64,000 bases of DNA from Zymoseptoria tritici IPO323 (Eukaryota > Ascomycota > Dothideomycetes > Mycosphaerellales > Mycosphaerellaceae): NCBI RefSeq assembly GCF_000219625.1, contig NC_018218.1, positions 5,084,001 to 5,148,000 of the forward strand, written 5' to 3'. Of this stretch, positions 19,196-30,513 are shown one piece after another. The notes beneath the pieces were generated by a model. The model did no database searches. It saw only the letters and a list, made by a program, of their open reading frames with translations, and had not been told where the DNA came from. Position 1 is the stretch's first letter. Every line of letters starts with the position of its first letter. The position numbers and the translations under genes were made by a program.

Positions 19196-20348
19196 TGCTT
19201 CCCTTCCCTTCTTTGACTTCCTTCACGACGACCTCTGGTGGCTTTCTACAACAATGCTCCCTCAAACACATACTTGATCGATGCTCTGGACGAGGACCTG
19301 AGGTATGTATATCCCGTCAAGGATCACTAACGAGCTAGTCATAAAATCCATACGTTTAAACCCATTCGAGCAGATCGTTCAAGCAAGGCAGGCCGCCGGT
19401 GAACGAAGTGTAAAGCGCTCGAAAACGGCGGGAATCAGAAGCAGCATTCATATCACATTAAACGGCAGACATTCTTGAAGCGGTCTGCATTCACCCAAAC
19501 CCCCATGCGAGCATCCATGCATGTTCGACCTGGGTCAGTAATAAGGCTCCCGTGTGCCCTTCAGCCAAACTCACTTCAAGCCACGCCACGCGAGGTGGCG
19601 TGCACTAAATGTCAGATCAGATCCGTTCCATCGAATCATAGACGAGACGACTTCAGCAGCGAAGGCAACCACAAAGCTCGTTTGAGTATCTCATCAAAGG
19701 ATGTGATACGAGTTGAGACCTGGACACGAAGCGATGACTGCCCGGGCAGACACCAAATGCGCAGGGGGAGACGCCAAGGACGGCAGCTGCGAACGACTAG
19801 CACACAGCACGTGCAGCATCATCCTTGGATCGTTTAGACCTAGCCGCAGACTCTTCCTGTGCTCGCTAATTCCGTCGAAGCCTTCTTAGCTTTCGTATCG
19901 TGGTCCGCCTCTCGCGGCTACAATTCTAAGACACGACCGACGACTGCTGTAACCAGAAGCGCCAGATACACGTTGAAGGTGATTGAAGACATTGGACACA
20001 GCACAAGCACGCGGAACTGAATTTTTGACATTCCAGGATCATCATCGGCACTTGTCACAAACCCTTGGCGAAGTTTCCAAGAGAGTTCTCCGCGTTCCAA
20101 AAAGCTTCTATTCTGTTCCTTGTGCTCCACTCACCCAACCGAACTCTAATCGTACCGCTGATGTCAGTTGCATCGAATCATCCACCAACCGCCGTTTGAA
20201 TGGCGGCGTTGGGACCGACGATGGCACGGCAGTCGCGAGGAGGTAGCTGATAAACACTCTCTCGGCCCATGTGTTCTGCTCGAGCATTACTACTTCCGTC
20301 ACAGTTGAGCGCTCAGGATCACGGTCGCTTCGATACAAAGACGAGGTA

Positions 20349-20373
20349 CCTCACCTCACCTCACCTCACCTCA
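20349..20373 (+). repeat. Pentanucleotide microsatellite (CCTCA)5
   Basis: Five consecutive copies of CCTCA in the likely upstream or leader region of the BOR1-type gene. Confidence 0.9.
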
Positions 20374-20711
20374 TCACATCTCCGATCTGCACTGCTGGAT
20401 TGCTTCTTTTGCATCGTCGTCACCACTAAAGCTCTTCACCGCAGCATCTGCTTTCGCTATCTGCTCGGAGTCTTCCACGGCACGGATCCTTCGTCCTTCA
20501 TGTTGCTGTTGACCTCTACTGCTTTGTTGTGAGCGAGCGCCGGAGCATTGCATTACATATCTTTGCATCATATCAGGCTATCGTCAACACCGCCTCTGCA
20601 TCGTTCTTTCCTCCGGACCAAAGGCGACTGCATTGAAGACATCGCAAATACACCACCATCGATCTCACTCTTCTCCAACGCCTGGCATTTCCTCCCTTCC
20701 CGCCGCCCACC

Positions 20712-22641
20712 ATGGCGCCCTCAAGACAAGAATCCTTCGCCAACGATCCATACAATTGGGACCATCTCACCGGATGGAAGTCCTACCGCATGGCCCGCCC
20801 ATTCCGAGGGATGTACTACGATGTCCGCCGTCGCCTACCATACTACTGGTCCGACATCACCGACGGCTTTAATTATCGTACTCTCGCCGCCACCGTACGC
20901 ATTTTCTTCGTCAATTTACTCCCGGCGCTGGCGTTTCAGCTCGACATGATGCGTCGAACAGACGACTTCTTCGGCATCAACGAGGGACTCTTCGCATCTG
21001 CACTGGCGGCACTGGTGTTCAGCACATTGTCTGCTCAGCCGCTGACGGTGGTTGGAATCACTGGTCTGATCTCGTTATTCAATTACACGATTTACGACAT
21101 TTGCATCGCGCAGGGAATCAGGGAGTTGTATCCGCAGTTCATTGCTTGGGTCAGCATTTGGGCGGCGATCACGCATTGGATCGCGGCGATTTTCAATTTG
21201 TGCGATTACATGAGGTACATCACGGATTTCTCGAGTAATTCCTTTGGCATGTACGTGTCGATCATCTACATGAGTAAGTTGTGACATCCTCTCCTGCATC
21301 GATGCGCTATGGCTGACCAGTCTCTCACCCACAGTCAAAGGCGTCGAAGAGCTCGTCTCCAACTTCGACGACTCCACGCCAGCAGCCGGCTACCTCGGGA
21401 TCGTAATCGCCCTCTGCTTCTGGGCCACAGTCTGGTGGCTCGAAAACATGGGCGCATCCACGGTCTTCAAACCCTGGATGCGCAAAGTCCTCTCCGACTA
21501 CGCCTACCCGATCGCTACAATCTTCTGGACCGGCTTCAGTCACATCCCAGGAACCATCAAACGCACCGACCTGCTGCGCATTCCCGTCACTCGAGCCTTC
21601 TACCCGACCCAAGATCGGCCCTGGCTTATCGAGTTCTGGAACTTGCCTGTGAAGTGGGTCTTCGTCGCCCTACCGATCGGCATTCTCATGACTCTCCTCT
21701 TCTACTACGATCACAACGTATCCTCCCTCACCGCGCAAGCAAAAGAATTCCCGCTGAAGAAACCCGCCGGTTTCCACTGGGACTTCTTCCTCCTCGGCTG
21801 CACCTGTTTCGTCGGTGGACTAATCGACATCCCCCTTCCCAACGGCCTCGTACCGCAAGCACCCGTACACACCGACTCCCTCGTCGAATACCGCGACGTC
21901 CTACAAACCTCCAAGGAGAAATTCGACGACCCAGAAAGCGACGAGGCAAAAGAATGGATTCAACACAACTACAAAAAAGTCGTCGCCGAGTCCGTCCGCG
22001 AACAGCGCATCTCCCACTTCCTCATGGCGCTAGGTTTCGTTGGCCTCATGACCGGCCCGCTACTCATCGTACTGCACACCATGCCCCTCGGCCTCTTCGG
22101 TGGAGTCTTCTTCGTCGTCGGCTGGAGCGGGATCCCTGGCTTTAACATCACCAAGAACCTCATCTACTGCATGTCCGAGCAACGTTTCGCAGACCCACAG
22201 GATCCCAGAACAACTCTCAAGAAGAGCAGGATCTTATACTACACTTTCTGGCAAGTCCTCGGCGTCGCCATCTCCGTCGCCATCTCCCAGACCATCGCAG
22301 CCATCGGCTTTCCTGTCGTCATCATGGCGCTCATTCCTTTACGCTGGATCGTTCTCCCGAGGATATTCACGGAACATGAGTTGATGGTCTTGGACTCGCC
22401 GACTGCAGACTCGGATACGGTGCTTTGCTCGCTTGGTGGCGCGCCAACGCCGCCGGAGGTGGTTATGGCGAGGAGGAAGAGAGAGCAGAGGGGCGAGGAG
22501 GCGTACCCGGGCAGCAGTGAGTCGAGTAATACGGAAAGAGGAGGAGACGAGCTGGATGATGAGGAGAAGGATAAGAGGGAGAGAGAGAAGGCGGCGGAGG
22601 AGGAGGGAGTAAAAACTACGTTGATGACGGGGCATGATTGA
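20712..22641 (+). CDS. BOR1: BOR1-type boron/bicarbonate transporter (anion exchanger family)
   Basis: Exons 20712-21273 and 21335-22641 with a 61-nt intron (GTAAGT..CCCACAG) give 622 aa. The joint restores IYMIKGVEELV, a conserved stretch of the family. HCO3-transporter features include SALAALVFSTLSAQPLTVVG near the N-terminal core and long hydrophobic helices throughout (10-12 membrane segments expected). The C-terminal tail after about residue 560 is hydrophilic and highly charged. Yeast Bor1 exports borate across the plasma membrane; the same function is inferred. Length and domain layout are normal for filamentous fungi. Confidence 0.92.
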
Positions 22642-22975
22642 GGGGGTAGTGGATTGTTTGTTTGCGGGGAAGAGGACTTCTTGTTGATAATTTTTCTCTT
22701 GCTGGGTTAGCTGACACGGCCGAAATGGATGTGTTCACACAGTCCATTTCATGGGTTCGCTTCGACGTTGACGCCACAGTCCTGCAGCTTGTTGACAACC
22801 CAGCTACATGTATCATGCAGCTGATGGGTGGCGGGCCTACAGCTGTCAAGCGAGTATACGCGAGGATCTGACATGCATTGATTTGCCTTGCCCTCGGCCT
22901 AGTCATGACCCTCTCTCTCTCTCGAGACACTCTACATCAGCAGCTCTGCCACATCTACAACCTCCGCTTGCGGCT
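22642..22975. other. Intergenic region
   Basis: 334 bp between the transporter stop and the J-domain ATG on the same strand. There is a CTCTCTCTCTC run just after 22914, likely in the leader of the next gene. Confidence 0.5.
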
Positions 22976-25209
22976 ATGTCTACGCTCCAAAGCGATCCAT
23001 ATGCTGTTCTCGGCGTTCCGAAGGATGCAACAATCAATGTTATCAAAGTTCGCTACCGGAAGCTGATCCTCAAGGTCCACCCGGACAGATATGAAGGATC
23101 TCATAAGCAGACAGCCTCCGAGGAGTTCCAGAGAGTACAGACTGCGTACGAGATTCTGGTCAACGGAGACAGGCGTGAGCGGTACGATGCTCAAGTTGAG
23201 CTGCAACTTCGGAGGGAAGCTTCGGAGAAGGTCGCACGGCGATCCTCGGAGCGGCCGTTGGGCGAGGGAGAGAGAATAGGACGAGTACCAGACCAGATAC
23301 TGGACGATCAATCCAGCTCTCACGGTACATCGAGCAATGACGGAACGTCTCTATCGGCTTACGCACCTTCTGTCGAGGAAGTGGATGAGCACGAAAGAAG
23401 TGTAAGCAATTCATGAGGCCTAATCTTACCATGTACCTCGTAGCTAATAGTTCGTTCGTCCAGCGACGGATGCCCAGGAGCAGCCAGCAGTCCCGTTCAC
23501 AGAGCCACATCAGCTGCCATTCGCGAGACTCGTCTTGCAGCAGTGCACGCTCTACAGGCCGTACAACGTCCCGTCGCAGAACTCGGCTCAAGCGCTCGAG
23601 TTCTGTCGGTAGTTCTCGTCCGCGGTCCGCTCGACTTGACACCCGCCGATCAAGTGAGTATGTTGTCCAGACTACGTCGAGCCAGGATTCCGCAGACCCT
23701 GCTCCTCCGAAATCAATTGTCAGTCGGAGGCATTCGGAGTTGTCAAGGCGGCCACGTTCACAATCAACACTCAGTGATTACAACCACAGAGATGATCACG
23801 GGTATCCCAGGAATCATGGGATTATCGACCGGCAGAACTCGATCGATGAGCGCAAAAGGACAGACTTTGACAGTCCATCAAACGACAAAGGTAGTAACCG
23901 GTACCGTGACACCGGAACTTACGTCGACTGGCCTGCCCGCTCGTATTCAGGACAATCTTTTGCTCAAGGCGATAGAACCGATTTGTCATCACGGCAACAT
24001 CATGATCAATGGTTGTCGATATCGCCGGATCTCTCGCCTTCTGCCACATGTCTCAGACTCCTGACCCTGCTTCGGAGAGAGTTGCTGTATCTTCTCGCCA
24101 GTATGTGCCGACCAGAACCATCAAGAGGCCACCGGCGATTCGAATGGAGATGCTCGTGTGGAAGTCGATTCTACGGCGACTTCTTAGCTCAGGTGGACAG
24201 TGAGCTTGATTCGCTTCATGCAATCCTGAAAGAGGGTCGAAATCTTGGTCTGCAGGGCGTCTCAAACCAAAGTGTTGTTCTTTCACCCAGCTCCTCGACT
24301 TCAGCTCAACGTTCTAAAGCAATCCAAGGCTCCGGGGACGCTCGCGGTTCCGACGACAAAATCGGAGACGACGACCCAGTGCCTTCCGCCGCCGATTCCT
24401 CGACACTATCTTCGCAGCGAACGCAGCTCACACAACCACCCACGCACCTTGAGATATGTGTGAATCGATCGCCTATGGTCGTTCGTCTTGGCGAGATTAC
24501 GATCACGGATGCATTGGGCAGAACGCTTGTGGGCACGGATGTGCATCTCTTCAGTAAGCTGATCCACCTACATGCTACCTCAACTGCCATCTCTTGCAGA
24601 CACACAAAGGCTACAGCACCACAACACTAACCAGCCACGCCGACAGACAAGATCCGAGAAAAGTACAACGAATTCCGCCGCCAAGGTCTCCACAATCTCT
24701 TCTACCGCCCCAGCGGAATCCACTACGTTCGTTTCGGCGTCCAAGCCCACGCCCAACAAGTCGACATATACGAAACCCCGGACGCCCTCCCGCCCAGTAC
24801 CGAAGTCCAAGACGGGAGATATCACTACCACGAGTGCCCATTGACCGTCTTTCCGCCCATGCCTAGTCGAACGTTTCTACAATACTATCGCGGCCATGCC
24901 CCTGACTGTGCTTCTAGAAGCAATTTGTTCTGTACTCGACTACCCAAGAAGCTTGGATCGAGCATGCAGAGCTCTGGCGCCGGTATCGACGACTTGAGCT
25001 TTGGATGGGGCGTGCATATCAGCGAGGGTCCGAATAAAGCGGTGCTCTCGGGTCTAGCTGCGGTGTTGATCCTATTCAGCTTCTTCGTGTCGGTAGTATA
25101 TGACATTGTCGCACATGGGAAAGAGAGTGGTTTTGCGATCGGGCAGTGGATCGTCGCTGCAGGCACGGCTATCATGGGTGCTGCCTATTTTCATCTGGCG
25201 GATCAGTGA
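22976..25209 (+). CDS. J-domain locus continuous with a Cys-motif, two-TM protein (one fused gene or two genes)
   Basis: Exon 22976-23401 encodes a DnaJ J domain with YAVLGVPKDAT, LKVHPDRYEG (HPD near residues 35-37) and YDAQVELQLRREA. A 62-nt intron (23402-23463) leads into a frame open from 23464 to 24553, first rich in Ser/Arg, then holding RFEWRCSCGSRFYGDF. An intron at 24554-24646 (GTAAGC, CTAAC, CGACAG) joins to 24647-25209, which encodes IREKYNEFRRQG, YVRF, LPKKL and two membrane helices (SGLAAVLILFSFFVSVVYDIV, then WIVAAGTAIMGAAYF). The C-S/D-C-G..DF plus two-TM arrangement resembles a fungal family of unknown function normally encoded alone. All phases agree with one gene of about 693 aa, but the middle (about 24040-24100) looks poor. 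Two adjacent genes with an unseen boundary are equally plausible. Confidence 0.5.
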
Positions 25210-25571
25210 AGAACGTCGTCTATTGCAGCTCAACGCATTTTGTCACTACCCCGTTCGAGATGCCACTCGACAGGATCACATCCTGACACCGACTGCCCAG
25301 GCATGCACTATGGAGATCCCTGCCCTGGCCCACCCCTGGCCATGGTCATGATTTGACTTTGGCTAGCTCACAAGTACGCTTGGGCGTCTCCACTGAAGGT
25401 GCTGAGGCGATCATCGGCGACTATAACAACGGACGACGAATCTACAGACTAAAATTCTGGGAGAAAGCAGGGGATCATTCCATTTTGCGATTCGCGATTC
25501 TTTTCATAACAAAATGAAGATTGTCGCCTTGTGCAGGGTGGTCCGGACAAAGTTCTTACAGGGATACAGGC
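25210..25571. other. Intergenic region
   Basis: 362 bp between the two-TM protein and the acyltransferase, same strand. No feature recognised. Confidence 0.5.
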
Positions 25572-27263
25572 ATGGTCAGCATCATCAGTATCGCTGAACA
25601 CGACCGGAATAGAGTCTTTGATCGCAGTTCACTGCATTGCTCTCATTTGTCTCTGCGATGGTTGGCTCCGGCTCAAGAGAGTCGTCTTCCGTGTCGGAAA
25701 GGCCACTCCTTTTTGGTCACACATCCGGGTCACGGCCCTCAAGTCCAGTGTAAGCGGATCGCTTACACCTCGTTGAGACCCGCAGCTCACACGACAAACA
25801 GATACAATGACAAACAGTCAACGGCTCAGTCCAGCAGCTTCTGGAAGCAGGCATCCTATGCAGCCAGCAAGACCTCTGCTAGGGCGATATCACGCATCGT
25901 GCGTGGGCTCGCAAAGTCCATCACCAAATGCCTAACGCCCTCGGCTCCAGCGGAGACCTCACGTACCGCATCATACGATGGTCTCCGTGGAGTCGCCTGC
26001 TTGGTCGTCTTCAACTTTCATTTCCTCTATCCGTACACTCACACCATCACCTATGGCTACGGCGGCGTCAATGAAGACGTGGCGACTCGATTCCCGCATC
26101 AACTTCCTTTCCTATGCCTGCTAGTCCGCGGGCGAGCCATGGTGACGCTCTTCTTCGCCATTTCCGGGTTTGTGCTCAGCCATGGCTTCCTAGGCGCAGT
26201 ACGCAGCGGTCGACTCACCGATGCCGTTTCGCGGCTATCGTCTCTGGCAATCCGACGCTGGCTTCGGCTCTTTGCGCCGGCATCCATCAGTATGATGCTA
26301 GTCTGCTTGAGCTCCTACGTCGGCGCATTTGATCGCGGCTACGAGTTCCAGGAAGGAGAATGGCTGACTGGAATGTGGGAGGAGCATCCACCTCGCTACA
26401 CAACGCTTCGAATGCAACTTCTCGACTTTTGGGCGGAGTGGTGGGCATGGTCGAGTCCCTTTCGCTGGTCATTCTACTTTGGCTATTATGATCCTCATAC
26501 CTGGACGATACCGGTCGAGTTCCGCGGCTCCATGGTCCTCTTCCTCGTTCTACTCGCTACCGCCGGGTTGAAACCGCGGTGGTCGTTCGGCATCATGTTC
26601 TTGGTCACAGGGTACTGCCTCTCGAGAGAACTGTGGGAGGTGGCAACCTTCACAGGCGGTGCTCTCGTCGCTCATCTTCACCAAGCCACCGCCGCACGCC
26701 GATCGAGCAGACAGCTCCTTCCAAATCAGAGTGTCTCAACGTCTACCTCAGTCGGGAGCTCACAAGCAGATGCCCTCTTCGGACTGCACATCGTCGCTTT
26801 CCTCTTCAGTCTCTTCCTCCTCTCCTTTCCGGACGATGGAGCCGGCGAAACTCCTGGTTTTCGCTGGCTCGAAAGCATCGCGCCCCTGAATTATGCCTCC
26901 GCGCGAGAGTTCTGGCAGCCTTTCGGCGCGGTTTTCATTCTCTACTCCGTCGAGCACTTGCATTCCCTCCGCACGGCGCTGAGCTCTCCGCTCCCGCAAT
27001 ACCTCGGAAAGATCTCCTTCGCTTTCTACCTCGTTCATGGCCCCTTGCTGCACTCTGCTGGCATGGCATTGCAGCCAACGCTATGGACATATATCGGTGG
27101 CGGTAGCGAGGAACTGAGTGACGCTCACTGGTTAGGAGGATTGTTCATCGGCTGGATGACCATGCTCACGTTGTCCATCGCCGTTGGGCATCTGTTCTGG
27201 CTCATGGTCGACCTGCCGCTCGTTCGAGCAACGCGATGGCTTGAGCTGAAAGCGAGGAAGTAG
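25572..27263 (+). CDS. Acyltransferase-3 family membrane protein
   Basis: 563 aa from the ATG at 25572, although the first 110 residues are poorly protein-like and the true start or a 5' intron may differ. The family start motif YDGLRGVACLVVFNFH is at about residue 138, followed by many membrane helices (LFFAISGFVLSHGF, ALLLF-like stretches, FAFYLVHGPLLH near the C-terminus). Acyltransferase-3 proteins transfer O-acetyl or other acyl groups to carbohydrate, sterol or peptide acceptors at membranes. Fungal members are common and mostly of unknown substrate. The downstream sequence has an AT-rich TATATAAATAAATAAAAG run typical of a 3' end. Confidence 0.85.
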   Translation: MVSIISIAEHDRNRVFDRSSLHCSHLSLRWLAPAQESRLPCRKGHSFLVTHPGHGPQVQCKRIAYTSLRPAAHTTNRYNDKQSTAQSSSFWKQASYAASKTSARAISRIVRGLAKSITKCLTPSAPAETSRTASYDGLRGVACLVVFNFHFLYPYTHTITYGYGGVNEDVATRFPHQLPFLCLLVRGRAMVTLFFAISGFVLSHGFLGAVRSGRLTDAVSRLSSLAIRRWLRLFAPASISMMLVCLSSYVGAFDRGYEFQEGEWLTGMWEEHPPRYTTLRMQLLDFWAEWWAWSSPFRWSFYFGYYDPHTWTIPVEFRGSMVLFLVLLATAGLKPRWSFGIMFLVTGYCLSRELWEVATFTGGALVAHLHQATAARRSSRQLLPNQSVSTSTSVGSSQADALFGLHIVAFLFSLFLLSFPDDGAGETPGFRWLESIAPLNYASAREFWQPFGAVFILYSVEHLHSLRTALSSPLPQYLGKISFAFYLVHGPLLHSAGMALQPTLWTYIGGGSEELSDAHWLGGLFIGWMTMLTLSIAVGHLFWLMVDLPLVRATRWLELKARK

Positions 27264-27641
27264 AAAGTCTGCATTTTTTGCCGCATGAATGGCGATATAT
27301 AAATAAATAAAAGAAAGGCAGGGAGGGAGAGAGGAAGCAAGCCGGACGGACGCAGTCTATCCTCATTTCGTGGCGAAGACTACTACAACGGCGCTTGGGC
27401 TTCAAAATGCATCTCAACGTCTGCGACTGTTCATTATACTGCCTATGCGAATGGAACTCTTCGATATGAGCTCCCGGCGCAGAAAACCAGCACAACCGGT
27501 GGGTCGATCTTCAGATACAGCGAGCAAGCCTGAGTGCGTGCGTAAAGTGGGATATTCAAAACACCCAAATGGCACCTCGACGCCCATATATTCCCGTCCT
27601 ACAGAGCCCAGGAACAGAATCTCAGACAGGACGCGTTGTGA
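27264..27641. other. Intergenic region with AT-rich 3' signal
   Basis: The segment at 27294-27314 is AT-rich and probably belongs to the 3' end of the acyltransferase transcript. No gene seen. Confidence 0.5.
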
Positions 27642-28052
27642 ATGCCGATTCCAGTCGCGCCGAACGGTATGATCGGCGATAGGCAAAGATGCAAGCCGAG
27701 GAGTCCGGACGAGAAGCTCGACTTCAATTTAACGCAGCATGACTCGGCCGAAGGACTATCGAACTCGGCATCTTCGACTTCTGAGGAGGAATCCGACGAC
27801 TGCTGCCTCTTCAAACCTTACGGAGAAGGGAGGAGAACTTGCCAAAGATTCCTCGCCAGCAGATTGATCCAGTCGAATGCTCGACGAAACAGCACATCGA
27901 TTCTGAGGAAGTTCCAAGAACGCCGATGGCAGAGCATGATTGAGATCGTCGCGGGAAGTAGTGTGCATTCCAGGCATGTCTTTAACCTAAGCTTGATCCT
28001 TCAACAGCAGAGTTTGGCTAAGGAGCTACAGCGTCTGCAAGCTTGGTTTTAA
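27642..28052 (+). CDS. Candidate small protein of unknown function
   Basis: 136-aa frame with a start at 27642. It has an acidic/Ser-rich centre (SNSASSTSEEESDDC) and a basic helical C-terminal half with LASRLIQSN and SLILQQQSLAKELQRL, which has plausible protein character. The antisense strand also has frames, and no family is recognised. It may be a real small gene, part of the 5' end of the HET gene, or chance. Confidence 0.25.
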   Translation: MPIPVAPNGMIGDRQRCKPRSPDEKLDFNLTQHDSAEGLSNSASSTSEEESDDCCLFKPYGEGRRTCQRFLASRLIQSNARRNSTSILRKFQERRWQSMIEIVAGSSVHSRHVFNLSLILQQQSLAKELQRLQAWF

Positions 28053-28267
28053 TGCTGCTGGCTAAGCTGTCTTGGAAGTACGTACGTACCTCTTTCACTC
28101 GCCTCCAGCTTCAGGCGACCACGTCCTACATTGAGAGCGTCGGGAAGGATAAGAAACAATTCGATGTACATCGGGCAGCATCCGTGAGTTTCGCATTGCC
28201 ATCCTCAAGACTATTGATTTCGAGTCCTGCCACCATCCAACGCTTTCTACAACGTATTCTCGCCAAT

Positions 28268-30424
28268 ATGACTTCGTGCAAAATCTGCGACGACATATTG
28301 GACCTCTTCGGCGTGCCACGCAGCGAGCACAAGGAAATCGACCTAGGCAGCTTCAAAGATGCACTGGCCTCGTCGTGCCCGAGCCACACAACCATCATCG
28401 CCGACTTCCAGGTCCTCCACGATAGACACAAAGGGCGCCCAGTCCCGCACCATCTCGGCTTTCTCGCCGGCCAGGTAGATCGCAGCATACGGATGGTGTC
28501 TGATGTCAAACGTCTTGGCATGACCTGGGAACTACTCGCAGTCAAGAAGTCTGATGACAAGGACAGTGCTGGTATTGGTCGAATTCTTGATCCGGAGTGG
28601 GTGCATCTCGACGTCGTACAAACGTGGAGGCGTAAGTGTCGTGAAACTCACGGCGATCAGTGCCAGAATCCTTTGAGAGTCCCGCCAGTATCGCCGAAGT
28701 GGCTGATCGATGTGAACAAGAACTGCGTTGTGCCAGCTGAAGGTGGTATGCCGTACGTTGCTCTCAGCTATCGTTGGACTGGCGGACAGCCAACCAAGAC
28801 GACATTGCCAAAACTCAGACAGGACGGTGCTCTTGTAGACTCCGAGATCCTGGCGCAAATGCCGCCGAAAATCCAGCATGCCATGCGTCTTGCTGCCGCT
28901 CTGGACGAACGCTATCTCTGGGTCGACTTTGTTTGCCCCGAAGAGAGCGAAAGTGCTTCGCATTCAGACAATCCGGATCTCATGGCTTCCATCTTCGCCA
29001 ATGCCATCTTCACAATCATCGTTGCCGAGGGCGAGCCGGAAGATGGCATTCGCGGGCTCCAGGGAATCTCGGAACCGAGAACTTTGAAACAAAGAGTCTT
29101 CAAAGTTAGAGACCGACACCTGATCGTACGCAACAGCCAAATCTTCTCTCTTGAACATGGACATGAGAAAACACAACCTGAATCATTCCAAGACTTCAAA
29201 GTCTCGGGCCGCAAACTCATCTTCCAGGGTGGGCAAGTCCATTGGCAGTGTGCTCGCAGTGTCCAGCACGAAGAGCTCGTACCCGGCGGCGAGGTAGATT
29301 CTTACATCGATCCTCGTTCAAGTATTGTATCCCTCGGCTTTCCAGATCTCGACTCGCTAGGACATATTCTGTCGTCCCACAACACGAAAGACTCGACATA
29401 CGATCGAAACGCACTGGCCGATTTGGCCGGACTCTTGAACATCTTCAGCCGTTCTTTCGAAGGCGGCTTCCTCTACGGCGTACCAGAGACACTCTTCGAT
29501 CGAGCTCTTGCCTGGAGACCTCAATGGTCCCACACTAACCTCCGACGCCGTGAGATTCCAGACCTCCCATCTTGGTCGTGGGCTGCGTGGCAAGGCATGT
29601 TCACATACCAGTACGGCGAAGCTGCGCGAGTGAATTATCGGAACACCCACATCCAAGAAACGATACCCATCACCGAATGGTATACAAGTAGTCATCCCAC
29701 CGACCAACCCCGTCGCCGCATTCATTCGACGTGGTTCGAAAAGCGGGAGAGGAGGAAAGATGTGAGTCAGCCTTTGCCAAAAGGGTGGAAGCGTCTACCC
29801 GCTCCCGACGATGAGGAACAAAAAGAAACGCCGCAGTTGTACCCTGATGGATGTGGTGAGTTTTTATATCGACATCCGGCGTTTCCGGACGACTTTTGCG
29901 ATACATGGTTTTACCCGTTCGAGGTGCCGGAGATCAATACTTCGACTCCTTTTGAGATCCCGGAGCAGACGAGATACTTGTTTTGCAGGACCTGGAAAGC
30001 GGAGTTGTGGTCTCAGCGATCGCGGAATGAGAATAAGCTTACGCTGTCAAAAGGTCCTGGAGAGCCCGGGATCGGAGAGCTGCATTTACATAACGAGAAG
30101 CAGTTGGCTTTGTGGCCGGAGAACGGCATAGATGGGCAAGAGGTCGTTGCGAGGAGTGAGACTGGCTCGAGCGACGTTGATGTTCCAAGCTCTGAGTCAG
30201 GGAAGGCCGTCGAGCTGGTTGCGATTAATCAGTGTGTGGTCTACAAGAAGACGTGGCACGCGGAGCTGAGCCGTCATGATTACCCCATGCAGCGAGAAGA
30301 GCAAGTGACGGTACTCTGGGTCGAGTGGAAGGACGGAGTGGCCTATCGATTGGCTTGCGGTTGGGTCGAGAAAGACGCCTGGGATCTGCTGCAATTGGAA
30401 GAGGTGGATTTGGTGCTCGGCTGA
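28268..30424 (+). CDS. HET-domain protein (heterokaryon-incompatibility type)
   Basis: 718 aa from the ATG at 28268, chosen because MTSCKICDDIL with a C-x2-C pair is a common start in this family. The frame is open 225 nt further upstream. HET signatures are PYVALSYRW near residue 161, ALDERYLWVDFVC near 211, then ASIFANAIFTIIVAEG followed by GIRGLQG. The later part contains DRALAWRP and LPSWSWAAWQG, also typical. HET domains are TIR-related and trigger cell death in vegetative incompatibility in some fungi; most genomic copies have no assigned role. There is no STAND or WD partner gene next to it here. Confidence 0.92.
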   Translation: MTSCKICDDILDLFGVPRSEHKEIDLGSFKDALASSCPSHTTIIADFQVLHDRHKGRPVPHHLGFLAGQVDRSIRMVSDVKRLGMTWELLAVKKSDDKDSAGIGRILDPEWVHLDVVQTWRRKCRETHGDQCQNPLRVPPVSPKWLIDVNKNCVVPAEGGMPYVALSYRWTGGQPTKTTLPKLRQDGALVDSEILAQMPPKIQHAMRLAAALDERYLWVDFVCPEESESASHSDNPDLMASIFANAIFTIIVAEGEPEDGIRGLQGISEPRTLKQRVFKVRDRHLIVRNSQIFSLEHGHEKTQPESFQDFKVSGRKLIFQGGQVHWQCARSVQHEELVPGGEVDSYIDPRSSIVSLGFPDLDSLGHILSSHNTKDSTYDRNALADLAGLLNIFSRSFEGGFLYGVPETLFDRALAWRPQWSHTNLRRREIPDLPSWSWAAWQGMFTYQYGEAARVNYRNTHIQETIPITEWYTSSHPTDQPRRRIHSTWFEKRERRKDVSQPLPKGWKRLPAPDDEEQKETPQLYPDGCGEFLYRHPAFPDDFCDTWFYPFEVPEINTSTPFEIPEQTRYLFCRTWKAELWSQRSRNENKLTLSKGPGEPGIGELHLHNEKQLALWPENGIDGQEVVARSETGSSDVDVPSSESGKAVELVAINQCVVYKKTWHAELSRHDYPMQREEQVTVLWVEWKDGVAYRLACGWVEKDAWDLLQLEEVDLVLG

Positions 30425-30513
30425 GATTGTCTGCAGTCGTGGCGATGATGTTGTAGCCAAGTATCGCTATCTCAACCGTCCTTTCCAACTGCAATTCGAC
30501 TCTGTTATCCAGC

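Larger units (their letters stand above)
16101..20711. other. Gene-poor 4.6-kb stretch
   Basis: No well-supported gene is visible. The plus strand is rich in C and T. Long ORFs such as 15892-16728 have odd composition (Ser, Arg, His, Thr) and probably reflect the repeats. Degenerate tandem repeats occupy about 16450-19200 and are listed separately. From 19340 to 20711 I see only short frames and a CCTCA pentamer run. Part of the right end must be the promoter and leader of the transporter at 20712. A spliced gene or a non-coding transcript cannot be excluded. Confidence 0.5.

Noticed and set aside
19190..19420. Possible small spliced gene (GTATGT..CACTAAC..TAG near 19302)
   Set aside because: The apparent intron is only about 36 nt and flanking frames are short. 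No consistent model emerged.
21309..22145. 278-aa Arg/His/Pro-rich plus-strand ORF
   Set aside because: Alternate frame within exon 2 of the BOR1-type transporter.
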